A stretch of DNA of 64,000 bases from Rhizobium freirei PRF 81 (GCF_000359745.1 NZ_AQHN01000011.1:186001-250000); one strand, 5' to 3'; shown: positions 26,246 to 36,601, counted from the stretch's first letter. Notes: generated by a model not told the origin, from the letters alone. Numbers and translations are program-made.

Positions 26246-28192
26246 ATGTTTGCACAAAAATTTTCCTTGAATGGCAAGCTTGCCATCACGTTTACGGTAT
26301 TGATCGCCATTTTTGCCTGCGTTTCCGCATTCGTGTATTCCAAGGAAGAAGTCTCGGCCAAAGCGGCCTCCGAGCAGGCCGGTTCGCACCAGCTCGTCAA
26401 CCTGATCGATGACTCCCTGCAGGCCATGCTGGAGCAGGCCGTCAATCTGCGCGGCTTCCTGCTGCTGCGCAGCGACAGCACCTATGGCGATATTTTCGCC
26501 AATCGCGAGCGGATGCTGAAGAGCATCGCTGCGGCCAAGCAGGTCGCAGCTGGCTCTCCGGATCTGCTGCAGGCCATCGACAACATGCAGAAGGCTGCCG
26601 ATCTCTATTTCCACCAGCTCGCCGAGCCGCAGGCCAAGGCCCGCAAGGAAACCGAGATGCCTCTCGACCAGATCGTCAAGATCGGTCAGAACGAAACCAA
26701 GGGCCAGCTCGATGGCTTCCGTGAGGCTGCCGCCAAGATCAAGCAGGCCGCTCGTACCAAGGCCGATGATCTGGCCGCCACGCAGGACGATGCCAATGGC
26801 GATCTGCGCCTGACCCTCATTCTGGGCAGCATCTTCGCGTCGCTTGCCGCCGCAGTGCTCGCCTGGCTTCTGTCGCGCGCGATCGTGCGCCCCATCGTCG
26901 GCATGACGGCGGCAATGGGTCGTCTGGCGAATGGCGATCATGACGTCGAAGTTCCGGCCGTCGGTCGCGGCGATGAAGTCGGCCGCATGGCCGATGCCGT
27001 CCTCGTCTTCAAGCAGGCCGGTATCGAGAAGCTGCGCCTTGCCGGCGAAACCAATCGCATGCGCGACGATGCAGAACGTCAGCGTCAGATGAGCGATGAG
27101 CAGAAGGCGCGCGAAGATGGTGAAATCCGCTTCGCCATGGAAACGCTCGCGGGCGGGCTCTCCACGCTCGCCGCCGGCAATGTCGCGGCGCGCCTGGAAC
27201 GGGCCTTTGCGCCGCAGTTCGACAGCGTTCGTGCTGACTTCAACAATGCCGTCGAAAAGCTGGAAGCGGCCCTGCAGTCGGTCGGTCATAACGCCGCCGC
27301 CATCAATGCCGGCGCCGACGAGATCCGCTCGGCAGCCGACGATCTGGCACACCGCACCGAGCAGCAGGCTGCAGCCGTCGAAGAGACCGCTGCGGCGCTG
27401 GAGCAGGTGACGACCACGGTTCGCGACTCCGCCAAGCGCGCCGAGGATGTCGGCCATCTCGTCGAGCGTGCACGCGTCGGCGCCGAAAAGTCCGGCGAGG
27501 TCGTGCGCAGGGCTGTCTCGGCCATGCAGCAGATCGAAAAGTCCTCGGGCGAGATCAGCAACATCATCAGCGTCATCGACGATATCGCTTTCCAGACCAA
27601 TCTTCTGGCGCTCAATGCCGGTGTCGAGGCCGCCCGCGCCGGAGATGCCGGCAAGGGCTTTGCCGTCGTCGCCCAGGAGGTGCGCGAGCTTGCCCAGCGC
27701 TCGGCCAATGCGGCCAAGGAAATCAAATCGCTGATCAATACGTCGAGCGATCAGGTCAATACCGGTGTCTCTCTGGTCGGCGAAACCGGCAAGGCTCTGG
27801 AAATGATCGTTTCGGAAGTGCAGGAGATTAACCGGCACGTCGGCGCGATCGTCACCGCCACCCGCGAGCAGTCGACCGGCCTGCAGGAGATCAATACTGC
27901 CGTCAACAACATGGACCAGGGCACGCAGAAGAATGCCGCCATGGTCGAGGAGCAGACGGCCGCAAGCCATGCGCTTGCCCGCGAAGCTGCAGCCCTCAAC
28001 GAGCTGCTTCGGCAATTCCGCTTGAGCAACGCCGCGCAGGCTGCACCCGCCCGGCCGGTTGCCGCGACCGCGCGTGCAAAACCCGCCGCATCTCCGGCAC
28101 GGGCCTTGGGACGCACCGTTGCCAGGGCCTTCGCCGGCAAAGCAACGGCCGCCGCAGCCGTTGCCGCTCAGGACGATTGGGAAGAGTTCTGA
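26246..28192 (+). CDS. Methyl-accepting chemotaxis protein
   Basis: The 648-residue chemoreceptor has a membrane helix at about residues 10-30, a helical periplasmic sensor domain (about 31-188), a second membrane helix (about 189-212), HAMP (about 213-267) and a cytoplasmic signalling domain. The hairpin tip is [33 protein letters not shown], near 445-477. The last residues, DDWEEF, fit the xWxxF pentapeptide that tethers CheR and CheB for adaptation, joined by a long Ala/Pro-rich linker (about 600-640). AGGAGG nine bases before ATG 26246 supports the start. The ligand is unknown. Confidence 0.93.
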   Translation: MFAQKFSLNGKLAITFTVLIAIFACVSAFVYSKEEVSAKAASEQAGSHQLVNLIDDSLQAMLEQAVNLRGFLLLRSDSTYGDIFANRERMLKSIAAAKQVAAGSPDLLQAIDNMQKAADLYFHQLAEPQAKARKETEMPLDQIVKIGQNETKGQLDGFREAAAKIKQAARTKADDLAATQDDANGDLRLTLILGSIFASLAAAVLAWLLSRAIVRPIVGMTAAMGRLANGDHDVEVPAVGRGDEVGRMADAVLVFKQAGIEKLRLAGETNRMRDDAERQRQMSDEQKAREDGEIRFAMETLAGGLSTLAAGNVAARLERAFAPQFDSVRADFNNAVEKLEAALQSVGHNAAAINAGADEIRSAADDLAHRTEQQAAAVEETAAALEQVTTTVRDSAKRAEDVGHLVERARVGAEKSGEVVRRAVSAMQQIEKSSGEISNIISVIDDIAFQTNLLALNAGVEAARAGDAGKGFAVVAQEVRELAQRSANAAKEIKSLINTSSDQVNTGVSLVGETGKALEMIVSEVQEINRHVGAIVTATREQSTGLQEINTAVNNMDQGTQKNAAMVEEQTAASHALAREAAALNELLRQFRLSNAAQAAPARPVAATARAKPAASPARALGRTVARAFAGKATAAAAVAAQDDWEEF

Positions 28193-28541
28193 TCGCCCTG
28201 TGACAGCTGCCCTGTAGAGGATGTCTGGCAGGGCGGCTCGCGACGAATCACCTCCATGAACGTCATCGGCCCGTCGCTTTGCGGCCGGCCGATCCATTTT
28301 TCACAGGCTTTGCGAAAATATCATTCGCCGACACCTGCGTTATTTTGGAGCAGCCTTGTCTTTGTCGTCTGCGCTCTTTCCCTTGGGAAGCAGGCTGTTC
28401 GGGCCTACATGCTCGTGTTCGGCAATTTAGCGGATCATCCTTTGGTCAAGATTTATTAAATATTTGATCGGTGGCAGGGTTGCTCTGAGCGGCGAACCGC
28501 CATTTTTATAAATCGTAGGATGATCGCCGAGGGAGGTTCGA
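28193..28541. other. Intergenic region between chemoreceptor and GGDEF genes (349 bp)
   Basis: Just after the chemoreceptor stop is a 10-bp stem (AGCTGCCCTG / CAGGGCGGCT, one wobble, at about 28205-28238) without a T run. A 67-codon plus-strand frame (28256-28459) has no ribosome site or family resemblance and was not called. The AT-rich part at about 28420-28520 probably holds the GGDEF gene promoter. Confidence 0.45.
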
Positions 28542-29570
28542 ATGGGACAGCTCGTCCGAGTTCCGGCCAACGAAACACAGAGGCTTTTGGCCGTACGCTC
28601 CCTGAATGCGGTACACAGCAGCCCGACGCCTGAGCTTGCGACCCTTGCGGAGCTGGCAAGAGGCGTGTTTGAAACACCATATGCGGCGATCAACATCATC
28701 GATGAGGATTGGCAGCGTATCGCCGGGCAGGCGGGGCTGAAGATCGCCGAATGCTCGCGTGATATGTCGATCTGCACGCGAGTGGTTTTCGACGACGAGC
28801 TGCTTGTTATTCCCGATCTTGTCGAGGATTCGGAATTGAAGGCTGCCCCCTTCGTTCTCGAAGACCCGTATTTCCGCTTCTATGCAGGCGCACCGGTCAG
28901 GTTGGAGAATGGCTTGCCCGTCGGCGCCTTCTGCATTCTCGATCAGGCGCCGAGACGCTTTAAGGAGAGCGAGCAGCAGAGCCTCATGCGGTTTGCTCAG
29001 ATCGCGAGCGCGCTTCTGCGTCTTCAGAAGACCAATCTGTTGATGGGGATCGCCGAGAGCGGCTTGCGTACCGCCGCCATGACCGATCCCCTGACCCGTT
29101 TCTTCAACCGATCGGCGCTGGAAGGCATCGTCGATGGAGCCCTGAGTGCCGCCATCGCCGGCGACCGGGGTTTCGGCGCGCTCTATCTGGACATGGATGG
29201 CTTCAAGGCGATCAACGACCGCTTCGGCCACAATGTCGGTGACGAGGTGCTATGCGAAGCCGCCGCCCGCATCCGCTCCGTCATTCGCATCGATGACATC
29301 GTCGTGCGCATGGGGGGTGACGAGTTTGCGATATTTGTTCCCGACCTGCCCGAAGGGGACACGCTTGTTTCCCTGTCCGAGCGCTTGCTCGCAGCCTTTC
29401 GGGCGCCATTCATCGTTGATGGCGGATCCATTTTCGCGCGGCTGAGCATCGGCGCCGCTGCTGCGCCGCAGGATGGGGCAACGCGTATATCGCTGCTGAG
29501 GAATGTCGATGCCGCGCTTTATAAGGCAAAGGCTGCCGGCCGCGATCGCGTCGCGGTCTTCGGCTCCTAG
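28542..29570 (+). CDS. GAF-GGDEF diguanylate cyclase
   Basis: The 342-residue cytoplasmic protein has an N-terminal GAF sensor domain (about residues 20-165, PYAAINIIDEDWQRI and VGAFCILDQAPR) and a C-terminal GGDEF domain (about 180-340). The active site is intact: MGGDEF near 257, with DMDGFKAINDRFGHNVGD near 216. The inhibitory I-site RxxD (RIDD) sits five residues before it, so product inhibition by c-di-GMP is expected. GGGAGG a few bases before ATG 28542 supports the start. It follows the chemoreceptor gene, so both may act in motility, but they are separated by 349 bases. Confidence 0.92.
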   Translation: MGQLVRVPANETQRLLAVRSLNAVHSSPTPELATLAELARGVFETPYAAINIIDEDWQRIAGQAGLKIAECSRDMSICTRVVFDDELLVIPDLVEDSELKAAPFVLEDPYFRFYAGAPVRLENGLPVGAFCILDQAPRRFKESEQQSLMRFAQIASALLRLQKTNLLMGIAESGLRTAAMTDPLTRFFNRSALEGIVDGALSAAIAGDRGFGALYLDMDGFKAINDRFGHNVGDEVLCEAAARIRSVIRIDDIVVRMGGDEFAIFVPDLPEGDTLVSLSERLLAAFRAPFIVDGGSIFARLSIGAAAAPQDGATRISLLRNVDAALYKAKAAGRDRVAVFGS

Positions 29571-29665
29571 GGCGCTTCCGCTTTTCTTCGAATCGCGAAA
29601 GTGCCCTATGTTCTTGTTTTTTCGCATTCCGGACGGAAAACCGCTTCGCACTTTTCCTGGAAATA
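29570..29665. repeat. Two-hairpin intergenic repeat, copy B
   Basis: The first hairpin (29570-29606) has arms GGGCGCTT / AAGTGCCC, with the same TTTTCTTCGAATCGCG loop as copy A. The second (29634-29665) has GCATTCC / GGAAATAC around GGAAAA...TTTTCC. The element starts at the last base of the GGDEF stop codon and lies between that gene and the convergent dxs, where it could act as a terminator or 3'-end stabiliser. Confidence 0.75.
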
Positions 29666-29717
29666 CTCTAATTCCTAAAGCGAGGCCAGTCGGAGCGGAA
29701 TAGCCGACGGGGCCAAA

Positions 29718-31634
29718 CTAGCCGGCCACTTCGACGATCCGGCCGTGGCCGAGCGCCCTGAACACGGTCTGGACGATGCCGGCGCGGTCGAGGCCGGCCA
29801 TGGCGTTCATAGCCTCGGGTTTCGCCTGTTCCATCCAGATATCGGGCATGACGAGCGAGCGGATCTTCAGGCCGTTGTCGAGCAGGCCTTCGCGGGCGAG
29901 GAACTGCATGACCTGGCTGCCGAAGCCGCCGACCGAGCCTTCCTCGATGGTGATCAGCATTTCGTGGTGAGCGGCCAACTGGCGGATGAGGTCGTGGTCG
30001 AGCGGCTTGGCGAAACGCGCATCGGCAACCGTCGTCGACAGGCCGGCAGCATCAAGATCCTCGGCGGCAGCGAGGCTATCTGCCAGGCGCGTTCCGAAGG
30101 ATAGCAATGCCACTTTCGAACCCTGCTTCACCACGCGGCCCTTGCCGATTTCGAGGATCTGGCCGCGCTCCGGCAGCTCGATGCCGACGCCTTCGCCGCG
30201 CGGATAGCGGAAGGAGATCGGGCCGAGATCGTAGGCGGCGGCGGTGCGCACCATGTGCTTGAGCTCCGCCTCGTCGGCCGCGGCCATGACGACGAAACCG
30301 GGCAGAGTGGCAAGGAAAGCGGTATCGAAGGAGCCCGCATGCGTCGGGCCGTCGGCGCCGACGAAACCGGCGCGGTCGATCGGGAAGCGGACCGGCAGGC
30401 CCTGGATCGCCACGTCATGCACCACCTGGTCGTAGGCGCGCTGCAGGAAGGTGGAATAGAGAGCGGCAAAGGGCTTGTAGCCTTCGGCGGCGAGGCCGGC
30501 TGCGAAAGTCACGGCATGCTGCTCGGCGATGCCGACGTCGAAACAGCGCTTGGGGAAGAATTCCTGCAGCTTGTCGAGGCCCGTGCCGTTCGGCATGGCA
30601 GCGGTAATGCCGACGATCTTCTCGTCAAGCGTCGCTTCCTGCACCAGGGCATCGGCGAAGACACTGGTATAGCTCGGCGCGTTCGGCTTTACCTTGGTCT
30701 GCGTGCCGGTGATGACGTCGAACTTGTTGACGCCATGATATTTGTCGGCGGCTGCTTCGGCCGGCGGATAGCCTTTGCCTTTCTGCGTCACGACATGGAT
30801 CAGTACGGGCCCTTGCGCGTTGTCGCGCACATTGCGCAGCACCGGCAACAGATGCTCGAAAGAATGACCGTCGATCGGGCCGATATGGTAGAAGCCCATC
30901 TCCTCGAACATTGTCCCGCCGGTGACATAGCCCCGTGCGTGCTCGACCGCCCGCGTGATGGCGCGGTCGACCTTCTTGCCGAGATAGGCGGTCAGCTTCT
31001 TGCCGAAATCCCGGAAGCCCATATAGGTGCGGCCGGAGGCGAGGCGGGCGAGATAGGCGCTCATCGCCCCCGTCGGCGGGGCGATCGACATGTCGTTGTC
31101 GTTGAGGATGACGATCAGCCGCGCATCGAGCGCGCCGGCATTGTTCAGAGCCTCGTAGGCCATGCCGGCCGACATCGCACCGTCACCGATGACGGCGATG
31201 ACGCGGCGGTCGGTCTTATCGAGTTCGGCGGCAACAGCCATGCCGAGACCGGCGGAAATCGATGTCGACGAATGCGCAGCGCCAAAGGGGTCGTATTCGC
31301 TTTCGGCCCGGCGCGTGAAGCCGGAAAGCCCGCCTTCCTGACGCAGCGTGCGAATGCGATCGCGCCGCCCGGTCAGGATCTTGTGCGGATAACACTGATG
31401 CCCGACATCGAAGATCAGGCGATCGTTCGGCGTATCGAAAACGCTGTGGATGGCGATGGTGAGTTCGACGACGCCGAGGCCGGCGCCGAGATGCCCGCCC
31501 GTGCGCGATACCGCATCGATCATCTCATCACGGACTTCGCGGGCGAGCTGCGGCAGGTCCCGATCTTCCAGCTTCCGCAGGTCGGAAGGATACCGGACTC
31601 GATCGAGCAGGGGCGTCTGTGGCATTTGTGTCAA
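29718..31634 (-). CDS. dxs: 1-deoxy-D-xylulose-5-phosphate synthase
   Basis: Dxs condenses pyruvate and glyceraldehyde-3-phosphate to DXP, the entry step of the MEP isoprenoid pathway; ispH of the same pathway lies at 58 kb. The 638-residue thiamine-diphosphate enzyme has [18 protein letters not shown] near residue 149 (cofactor motif), [12 protein letters not shown] near 376 and [15 protein letters not shown] near 425. The TTG at 31634 is chosen because GAGG lies eight bases upstream, whereas ATG 31625 has no ribosome site at a good distance. The ATG would remove only three residues. Confidence 0.95.
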   Translation of the reverse strand: MTQMPQTPLLDRVRYPSDLRKLEDRDLPQLAREVRDEMIDAVSRTGGHLGAGLGVVELTIAIHSVFDTPNDRLIFDVGHQCYPHKILTGRRDRIRTLRQEGGLSGFTRRAESEYDPFGAAHSSTSISAGLGMAVAAELDKTDRRVIAVIGDGAMSAGMAYEALNNAGALDARLIVILNDNDMSIAPPTGAMSAYLARLASGRTYMGFRDFGKKLTAYLGKKVDRAITRAVEHARGYVTGGTMFEEMGFYHIGPIDGHSFEHLLPVLRNVRDNAQGPVLIHVVTQKGKGYPPAEAAADKYHGVNKFDVITGTQTKVKPNAPSYTSVFADALVQEATLDEKIVGITAAMPNGTGLDKLQEFFPKRCFDVGIAEQHAVTFAAGLAAEGYKPFAALYSTFLQRAYDQVVHDVAIQGLPVRFPIDRAGFVGADGPTHAGSFDTAFLATLPGFVVMAAADEAELKHMVRTAAAYDLGPISFRYPRGEGVGIELPERGQILEIGKGRVVKQGSKVALLSFGTRLADSLAAAEDLDAAGLSTTVADARFAKPLDHDLIRQLAAHHEMLITIEEGSVGGFGSQVMQFLAREGLLDNGLKIRSLVMPDIWMEQAKPEAMNAMAGLDRAGIVQTVFRALGHGRIVEVAG

Positions 31635-31759
31635 GGCGGAAGCCTCTTTCTTGCAATTCTTGGGCGGCTGTCCGCCTTTACGTCAAAACAAATTGCGGCA
31701 AAAGGCGCCGAATTCAAGGTAATCCCGAACACGAAACATGTGGGATTGTCATGAACCCG

Positions 31760-32683
31760 TCAGCCTTCCGGCAGGGGGATGAATTCTTCCTCGTCGCCCG
31801 GCACGATGTCGAAGCGGCCTGTGCGCCATTCTTCCTTGGCCTTTTCGATGCGCTCCTTGGAAGAGGACACGAAATTCCACCAGATATAGCGCTTCGAATT
31901 GAGCGCCGCACCTCCAAAAAGCATGAGATGACAGCCTTTTTCTGCGGCTTCCAGGGTGATGGCGTCGCCGGGGCGGAAAACGAGAAGCTGGTCCTGCTCG
32001 AAGCGGTCGCCGGCGACGACGAGCGAGCCGGAAAGGATATAGACGGCGCGCTCCTCATGCGCTGCTCCAAAAGGAAACTTCCCGCCTGGCTGCAGCTGAA
32101 GATCGACATAGAGCGTATCGGAGAAGGATTTTACCGGCGAGGTGAGGCCTTCGAAGCTGCCGATCACCACCCGTCCCGTCACACCGCCATCGTCGATGAC
32201 GGGCAGGTCGTCTTTTTCCGTGTGGGCAAAGGAGGGATCGATTTCTTCCCTGTCATCAGGGAGTGCCAGCCATGTCTGCAGGCCCGACATGGCAAACGGA
32301 TGGTCGCGCAGATTTTCCGGGGTGCGCTCGGAATGCACGATGCCGCGCCCGGCCGTCATCAGGTTGACGTCGCCGGGGCGGATGACTTTGGCCGTGCCGA
32401 GGCTGTCGAGATGACGGATTTCGCCGTCGAACAGATAGGTGACGGTGGAAAGCCCGATGTGCGGATGCGGGCGCACGTCGAGCGCTTCGCCCGGCCGCAG
32501 GATCGCAGGCCCCATGCGGTCGAAGAAGATGAACGGCCCCACCAGCCGCCGCCGGCTGCTCGGAAGCGCGCGCCGCACCGAAAAACCGCCAAGGTCGCTG
32601 GTGCGCGGAATGATGAGGTTCTCGATCGCGTCGCAGGCGAAGGCATCACCGGCCTGAGGATCGTTGCCTGGGAAGAAGGACAT
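31760..32683 (-). CDS. Pirin family protein
   Basis: The 307-residue protein has the bicupin pirin fold. The N-terminal cupin carries metal-binding His residues in RPHPHIGLSTVTYLFDGEIRHLDSLG near residues 70-95 and a further HSERTPENLR near 117; a C-terminal cupin spans about 175-290. Bacterial pirins include quercetinases and regulators of pyruvate or redox enzymes; the role here is unknown. AAGGAG upstream supports ATG 32683. It lies between xseB and dxs on the same strand. Confidence 0.88.
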   Translation of the reverse strand: MSFFPGNDPQAGDAFACDAIENLIIPRTSDLGGFSVRRALPSSRRRLVGPFIFFDRMGPAILRPGEALDVRPHPHIGLSTVTYLFDGEIRHLDSLGTAKVIRPGDVNLMTAGRGIVHSERTPENLRDHPFAMSGLQTWLALPDDREEIDPSFAHTEKDDLPVIDDGGVTGRVVIGSFEGLTSPVKSFSDTLYVDLQLQPGGKFPFGAAHEERAVYILSGSLVVAGDRFEQDQLLVFRPGDAITLEAAEKGCHLMLFGGAALNSKRYIWWNFVSSSKERIEKAKEEWRTGRFDIVPGDEEEFIPLPEG

Positions 32684-32753
32684 ATCGGCTCTCCTTTCGG
32701 TTGACGCTCAACCTACCGGGAATGTCAGGCAAACTCAAATTTTCTCGCTGCTC

Positions 32754-33005
32754 TCACGCGCCGTCCAGCGGTTCCGTGCCCTGCGACTTTCCGGCACGGT
32801 CGAGCCTGATCTTTTCGATGCGGTTTTCGGCAGCCGACAGCAGCGCCTCGCAGTGTTTCTTCAGCGCTTCGCCGCGCTCATAGATGGAAATGGATTCGTC
32901 CAGCGCCACGTCGCCGCGTTCCAGCCTTGCAACGATGCTCTCGAGCTCCGCCACGGCCTTCTCGAAGGAATAGCCCGAAACATCTACCTTGGCGCTCTCG
33001 CTCAT
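32754..33005 (-). CDS. xseB: Exodeoxyribonuclease VII small subunit
   Basis: XseB is the small subunit of exonuclease VII, which degrades single-stranded DNA from both ends with XseA. The 83-residue product contains the family core [44 protein letters not shown] 33005 has AAGGG six bases upstream; a TTG at 33011 is less likely. It follows the deacetylase-like gene by two bases. No xseA is visible in the window. Confidence 0.93.
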   Translation of the reverse strand: MSESAKVDVSGYSFEKAVAELESIVARLERGDVALDESISIYERGEALKKHCEALLSAAENRIEKIRLDRAGKSQGTEPLDGA

Positions 33006-33007
33006 CG

Positions 33008-33949
33008 TCAACCCTTCATCATGCGTAGAATATGCATCCCCGCCGACTCGGCGAGGCCTTCCAGATCATAGCCGCCTTCGAGCAGGCTGACGACCCGGTT
33101 CTTGGCGCTGCGGTCGGCGACCTCGAGCAGGCGTCCCGTCGCCCAGTCGAAATCCTCGCCCGTCAGGTTCAATTGCGCCAGCGGATCACGGTGATGCGCG
33201 TCGAAACCGGCGGAGATGATGATTAGGTCGGGGCGGAAGTCATGCAGCGCCGGCAGCACGCGGGACTTGAAGGCCTCGCGAAAATGTTCGCCGCCGGTGT
33301 TCGGTGAAAGCGGCGCATTGACGATGGTGTTGTGGGCGCCGCGCTCGTCCTTCTTGCCCGTGCCCGGATAGAGCGGCATCTGATGGGTGGAGCAGAAGAG
33401 CACGGACGGATCGTCCCAGAAGATATCCTGGGTGCCGTTGCCGTGGTGCACGTCCCAGTCGACGATGGCGACACGCTCGGCGCCATGGGCCTTCTGGGCG
33501 TGGCGGGCTGCGATCGCCGCATTGTTGAAGAAGCAGAAGCCCATGGCTTTGGACTTCTCGGCATGGTGGCCCGGCGGGCGGGCGGCGACGAAGACATTGT
33601 CTGCGGCACCCGTGAAAACATCGTCGACCGCCGCCATGGCGCCGCCGACGCCGTGCAGGATCGCCTGCAGCGTCTTCGGGCTGGCGTAGGTGTCCGCCTC
33701 GAGCTGGCTGATTTCGCCGTCGTCGCCCTTGTCCGGCATCGAGCGCAGGACGAACTCCAGATGCTCTTCGGGATGTGCGAGCAGGATCGCATCCTCGGGA
33801 GCGGGCGGGGCCTTGCGCCGGTCTAACCGCTCGAAATTCGGATGCTCCAGCGCGATGTTCAGCGACCGCAGCCGATCCGGCCGCTCCGGGTGACCGGGTG
33901 GAACAATATGTTCAAGAAAGATCGGGTGTTCGTAAAGACGTGTGCTCAT
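33008..33949 (-). CDS. Histone deacetylase superfamily (class II-like) protein
   Basis: The 313-residue protein belongs to the HDAC/acetylpolyamine amidohydrolase family of zinc hydrolases that remove acyl groups from amines. The catalytic His pair lies in [21 protein letters not shown] near residue 118. The zinc site is DWDVHHGNG near 159, with the third ligand in [11 protein letters not shown] near 246. In bacteria substrates include acetylpolyamines and, in some cases, acetyl-lysine; the substrate here is unknown. It starts at ATG 33949 and is translationally close to xseB. Confidence 0.9.
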   Translation of the reverse strand: MSTRLYEHPIFLEHIVPPGHPERPDRLRSLNIALEHPNFERLDRRKAPPAPEDAILLAHPEEHLEFVLRSMPDKGDDGEISQLEADTYASPKTLQAILHGVGGAMAAVDDVFTGAADNVFVAARPPGHHAEKSKAMGFCFFNNAAIAARHAQKAHGAERVAIVDWDVHHGNGTQDIFWDDPSVLFCSTHQMPLYPGTGKKDERGAHNTIVNAPLSPNTGGEHFREAFKSRVLPALHDFRPDLIIISAGFDAHHRDPLAQLNLTGEDFDWATGRLLEVADRSAKNRVVSLLEGGYDLEGLAESAGMHILRMMKG

Positions 33950-34117
33950 GGGGCCAATCTATAGAAGAGGTGTGACGCCTATTACAGGACATGGACAATG
34001 TCACCACGATGTCAACAATCCATCTTAACCACTTTGGAAGAGCGCCCGTTTACATATCGAGGCGCGGTGTTAAGCTTTCATTAAGGTCAGTATGGCGTCG
34101 GCCAGGGTTGTTGCGTG

Positions 34118-34519
34118 ATGATGAGTATAGAGCGATCCGATGTCATCGAAGTCAGGGTCCCTCCGCGCGATGTAGACAGGCACGGCCACATGTTCATCGC
34201 CTCCTACATCTCGCAGGCGGAGACGGCGCTTTCGAATTTCTGGCGCACCCGGCCGCTGGTCGATGACGAGCCCATCTATATCGCCAGGAAGGCGTCCTGT
34301 TCGCTGCACAGGCCCCTTCGTTACGATGATCTTGCTCGCTTTTCGGTTAGCGTCAACAAGATCGGCGGAAAGTCGATCGGCTTCGTCGTCGCTGTCGAGA
34401 CCGGCAACGAGCTGGCGGCGGAGGTGGAAATTCTCTGGCTCGCGGTTCGCGGCGACGAGCATGACCCCGCACCGCTGCCCGAAGATACGCGGGATTGGCT
34501 CTACAAATATCTGGCCTAA
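34118..34519 (+). CDS. Hotdog-fold acyl-CoA thioesterase (YbgC/FadM-like)
   Basis: The 133-residue protein has the 4-hydroxybenzoyl-CoA thioesterase pattern: VPPRDVDRHGHMFIASYISQAE near residue 13, where the Asp of RDVDRHGH is the usual catalytic residue, then a beta-rich C-terminus (LARFSVSVNKIGGKSIGFVVAV). Such enzymes hydrolyse short or medium acyl-CoA. ATG 34118 is preferred; GTG 34115 and ATG 34121 are close alternatives and AGGG at 34104-34107 serves any of them. The 3' end lies six bases from the convergent bioY. Confidence 0.75.
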   Translation: MMSIERSDVIEVRVPPRDVDRHGHMFIASYISQAETALSNFWRTRPLVDDEPIYIARKASCSLHRPLRYDDLARFSVSVNKIGGKSIGFVVAVETGNELAAEVEILWLAVRGDEHDPAPLPEDTRDWLYKYLA

Positions 34520-34525
34520 GCCGGT

Positions 34526-35083
34526 CTAGCTCCGCTGCGGCAGCAGCGGATAACCAGCCATGACGGCACGGCCGACAAGGGCTGCCACGGCCGCCTTGAC
34601 GACGTCACCCGGCACAAAGCTCAGCGAGCCTATGAATGCCTTGCCGAAGCCGATATTGACGGCCAGCCATGCGATGCCGAATGCATAAAGCACCACCACG
34701 CCGCCGATGACGGCGGCAATGAAGAAGCCGACGCCCTGGACGAGGCTGCTCTGCTCCGGCTTTACCAATCGCTCGGAAAGATAGCCTGTGACGAAGGCTG
34801 CGAATATCCAGCCGACAAAAAAACCGGCGGTAGGACCGGCGAACACCGCAAGCCCGCCGCGGCCGCCCGACAAGACCGGCAGGCCGATCGTTACGAGCAC
34901 GACGACCAGCAACACCGCGATCGTGCCGCGCTTCGCTCCGAGCACCACGCCCGCCAGCATGACGCCGAGCGACTGCGCAGTTATCGGTACGGGAATGATG
35001 CCGATCGGGATCGGCGGCAGCAGGCCGAGCGCCACGATGATGGCGGCAAAAAGTGCCGAGAGGACGAGATCGCGGGTGTTCAT
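34526..35083 (-). CDS. bioY: Biotin transporter substrate-binding S component
   Basis: BioY is the membrane protein that captures biotin. The 185-residue product has about six membrane segments and the BioY signatures GLLPPIPIGIIPVPITAQSLGVMLAGVVLGAKRG near residues 20-53 and LPVLSGGRGGLAVFAGPTAGFFVGW near 66-90. ATG 35083 is preceded by an excellent GGAAGGAG seven bases upstream; the longer frame from 35164 is not used. It is the last gene of a bioMNY set, so it should work with an ECF ATPase (BioM) and T component (BioN). Confidence 0.93.
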   Translation of the reverse strand: MNTRDLVLSALFAAIIVALGLLPPIPIGIIPVPITAQSLGVMLAGVVLGAKRGTIAVLLVVVLVTIGLPVLSGGRGGLAVFAGPTAGFFVGWIFAAFVTGYLSERLVKPEQSSLVQGVGFFIAAVIGGVVVLYAFGIAWLAVNIGFGKAFIGSLSFVPGDVVKAAVAALVGRAVMAGYPLLPQRS

Positions 35084-35111
35084 GGCGGCTCCTTCCGAAA
35101 GAGATCTATGT

Positions 35112-35714
35112 TCATTGCCGCCGAATGCCGCGCGCGTCAATTGCCGCGGCAATATTGTCCGCATCGCGCAGCGTCAGGATGATCAGCGGTACGAGCGTGG
35201 TTGCCAGCCGTATCTCGATCCCACGGGCCTGATGCGCCTCGCGGATTGCGCGGTAGCGATCGAGAATTTCTGGCACGAAACGGATGACGAGGCCGATGGC
35301 AAGCCCGATATCGGCTGCCTTGAGCAGGCCCAGTTTCTCGAGCGGCATGGCAAGGGCAGTGATCTCGTCGATGAATGCGGCCATCGATGTCGTCGCGGTC
35401 ATCGTAGCCGCAAACAGCGCGAGCGCCGTCAAGCGCAGCGCGGTGACGATTGCGATGTGAAGCGGGCCGAAAAGCGCCGCAAAGACGGCGAGCACGGCAA
35501 TCGAGATCAGGATAGGACGCAACCGCTTCAGCGCCTCTGCGAACGCCAGGCCGGTGCGAAAATAGAGGCTCGCGCCGATGAGATTCGCGCAGGAAAGCAC
35601 GGCGGCGGATTGGGTCAGGAACAGCACAATACCAAGTGCCGCGAGTGCCAGCAGTTTCACGCGCGGCGAAAGCCGGTGCATCCAGGTATCCGCGTCCACA
35701 TGAAGTGTTTGCAT
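35112..35714 (-). CDS. bioN: Energy-coupling factor transmembrane protein (T component)
   Basis: BioN is the T component that links the biotin S component BioY to the ATPase BioM. The 200-residue protein has about five membrane helices and the two ARG-containing coupling motifs of CbiQ-type proteins (HQARGIEI near residue 165 and DARGIRR at the end). Its ATG overlaps the bioM stop, and bioY follows 28 bases downstream, so the three form one operon. Confidence 0.9.
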   Translation of the reverse strand: MQTLHVDADTWMHRLSPRVKLLALAALGIVLFLTQSAAVLSCANLIGASLYFRTGLAFAEALKRLRPILISIAVLAVFAALFGPLHIAIVTALRLTALALFAATMTATTSMAAFIDEITALAMPLEKLGLLKAADIGLAIGLVIRFVPEILDRYRAIREAHQARGIEIRLATTLVPLIILTLRDADNIAAAIDARGIRRQ

Positions 35715-36391
35715 CAGTCGGCCAGCTCCCTGTAGCGAGTGATCGCTTCGGCGGCGGGAGCATCGGCCACCAGCCTGCCTTCATCGAACAGCAGCACCCG
35801 ATCGAAATCCTCGACCAGCGGCAGGTCGTGGCTGATGACGATGACGGCTTCGGGCAGCTCGGCAATGGTCTTCTGCACCAATGCCCGGTTTTTGAGATCG
35901 AGCTGGTTGGTCGGTTCGTCCAGGATCAGGATGTCGGGGCCGGTGACCAGTACCGAGCAGAGTGCAGCCATTTGCAGTTCCCCGCCGGAAAGCTCGTGTG
36001 CCCGCCGCGCCCCGAGGTGGCTGACGCCGAACCGGTCGAGAATGCTCTCGACCGCCGCCTCGATCTGCGTCTTGGTATATCCGCGCGCCTTCAGCCCGAA
36101 GGCGATGTCGTCGCGCACGATGGGCAGGATGATCTGGTTCTGCGGCGACTGGAAGATATAGCCGACTTTTCCGAGCACCTCGCCGGCGTCATCGACCGTG
36201 TCGAATCCATCGACCACGATGCGTCCGGTCGTCGGTTTGACGAGCCCGTTGATCAGCCTTGCGAAGGTCGTCTTGCCGGAGCCGTTGAGGCCGATCACCC
36301 CGATGCGGCGCTCCTGAAGCGTCAGGCTGAGCGGAAACAGCGCTGTGCGCGTACCGTAGTCGACGCCGGCATTGTCGAAGCGAATATCCAA
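35714..36391 (-). CDS. bioM: Energy-coupling factor ATPase for biotin uptake
   Basis: The 225-residue ABC ATPase powers biotin import with BioN and BioY. It has Walker A GLNGSGKTT near residue 34, the Q-loop FQSPQNQIILP near 79, signature LSGGELQ near 133 and Walker B DILILDEPTN near 152. The TTG at 36391 is chosen because AGGG lies seven bases upstream and the family starts just before this point; in-frame codons further upstream run into the palindromic repeat copy C. ECF transporters normally need two ATPase copies; only one gene is present, so a homodimer is expected. Confidence 0.92.
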   Translation of the reverse strand: MDIRFDNAGVDYGTRTALFPLSLTLQERRIGVIGLNGSGKTTFARLINGLVKPTTGRIVVDGFDTVDDAGEVLGKVGYIFQSPQNQIILPIVRDDIAFGLKARGYTKTQIEAAVESILDRFGVSHLGARRAHELSGGELQMAALCSVLVTGPDILILDEPTNQLDLKNRALVQKTIAELPEAVIVISHDLPLVEDFDRVLLFDEGRLVADAPAAEAITRYRELAD

Positions 36392-36410
36392 GCGGCTTCC
36401 CTGTCCCCAT

Positions 36411-36514
36411 GAGATAGAGCGGTTCAGCGCTTCACGGAACCTCGGAGCCGCTCTATCTCCTCTTATCGATGCAATTCCGGACGGAAAACCGCTGCGCACT
36501 TTTCCTGGAATTGC
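36411..36514. repeat. Two-hairpin intergenic repeat, copy C
   Basis: The first hairpin (36411-36459) has perfect arms GAGATAGAGCGG / CCGCTCTATCTC. The second (36471-36514) has perfect outer arms GCAATTCC / GGAATTGC and inner GGAAAA / TTTTCC. It sits 20 bases before the bioM start on the opposite side from the AlkZ-like gene, so it lies in the bioM leader or promoter region. Confidence 0.8.
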
Positions 36515-36601
36515 TCTGTCGCGGAGCTATAGCGCATCGCACCGATTTATCAAATCAGCGGCCTCTTTGAATGCATGGGAATTTATGCCTATGATCCGCC
36601 C

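Noticed and set aside
26240..28297. 685-codon minus-strand open frame opposite the chemoreceptor gene
   Set aside because: Mirror frame of the chemoreceptor; no conserved motif.
28256..28459. 67-codon plus-strand frame between chemoreceptor and GGDEF genes
   Set aside because: No ribosome site, no domain, composition unlike neighbouring proteins.
30255..31754. 499-codon plus-strand frame opposite dxs
   Set aside because: Antisense to dxs, Gly/Arg/His-rich translation, no family.
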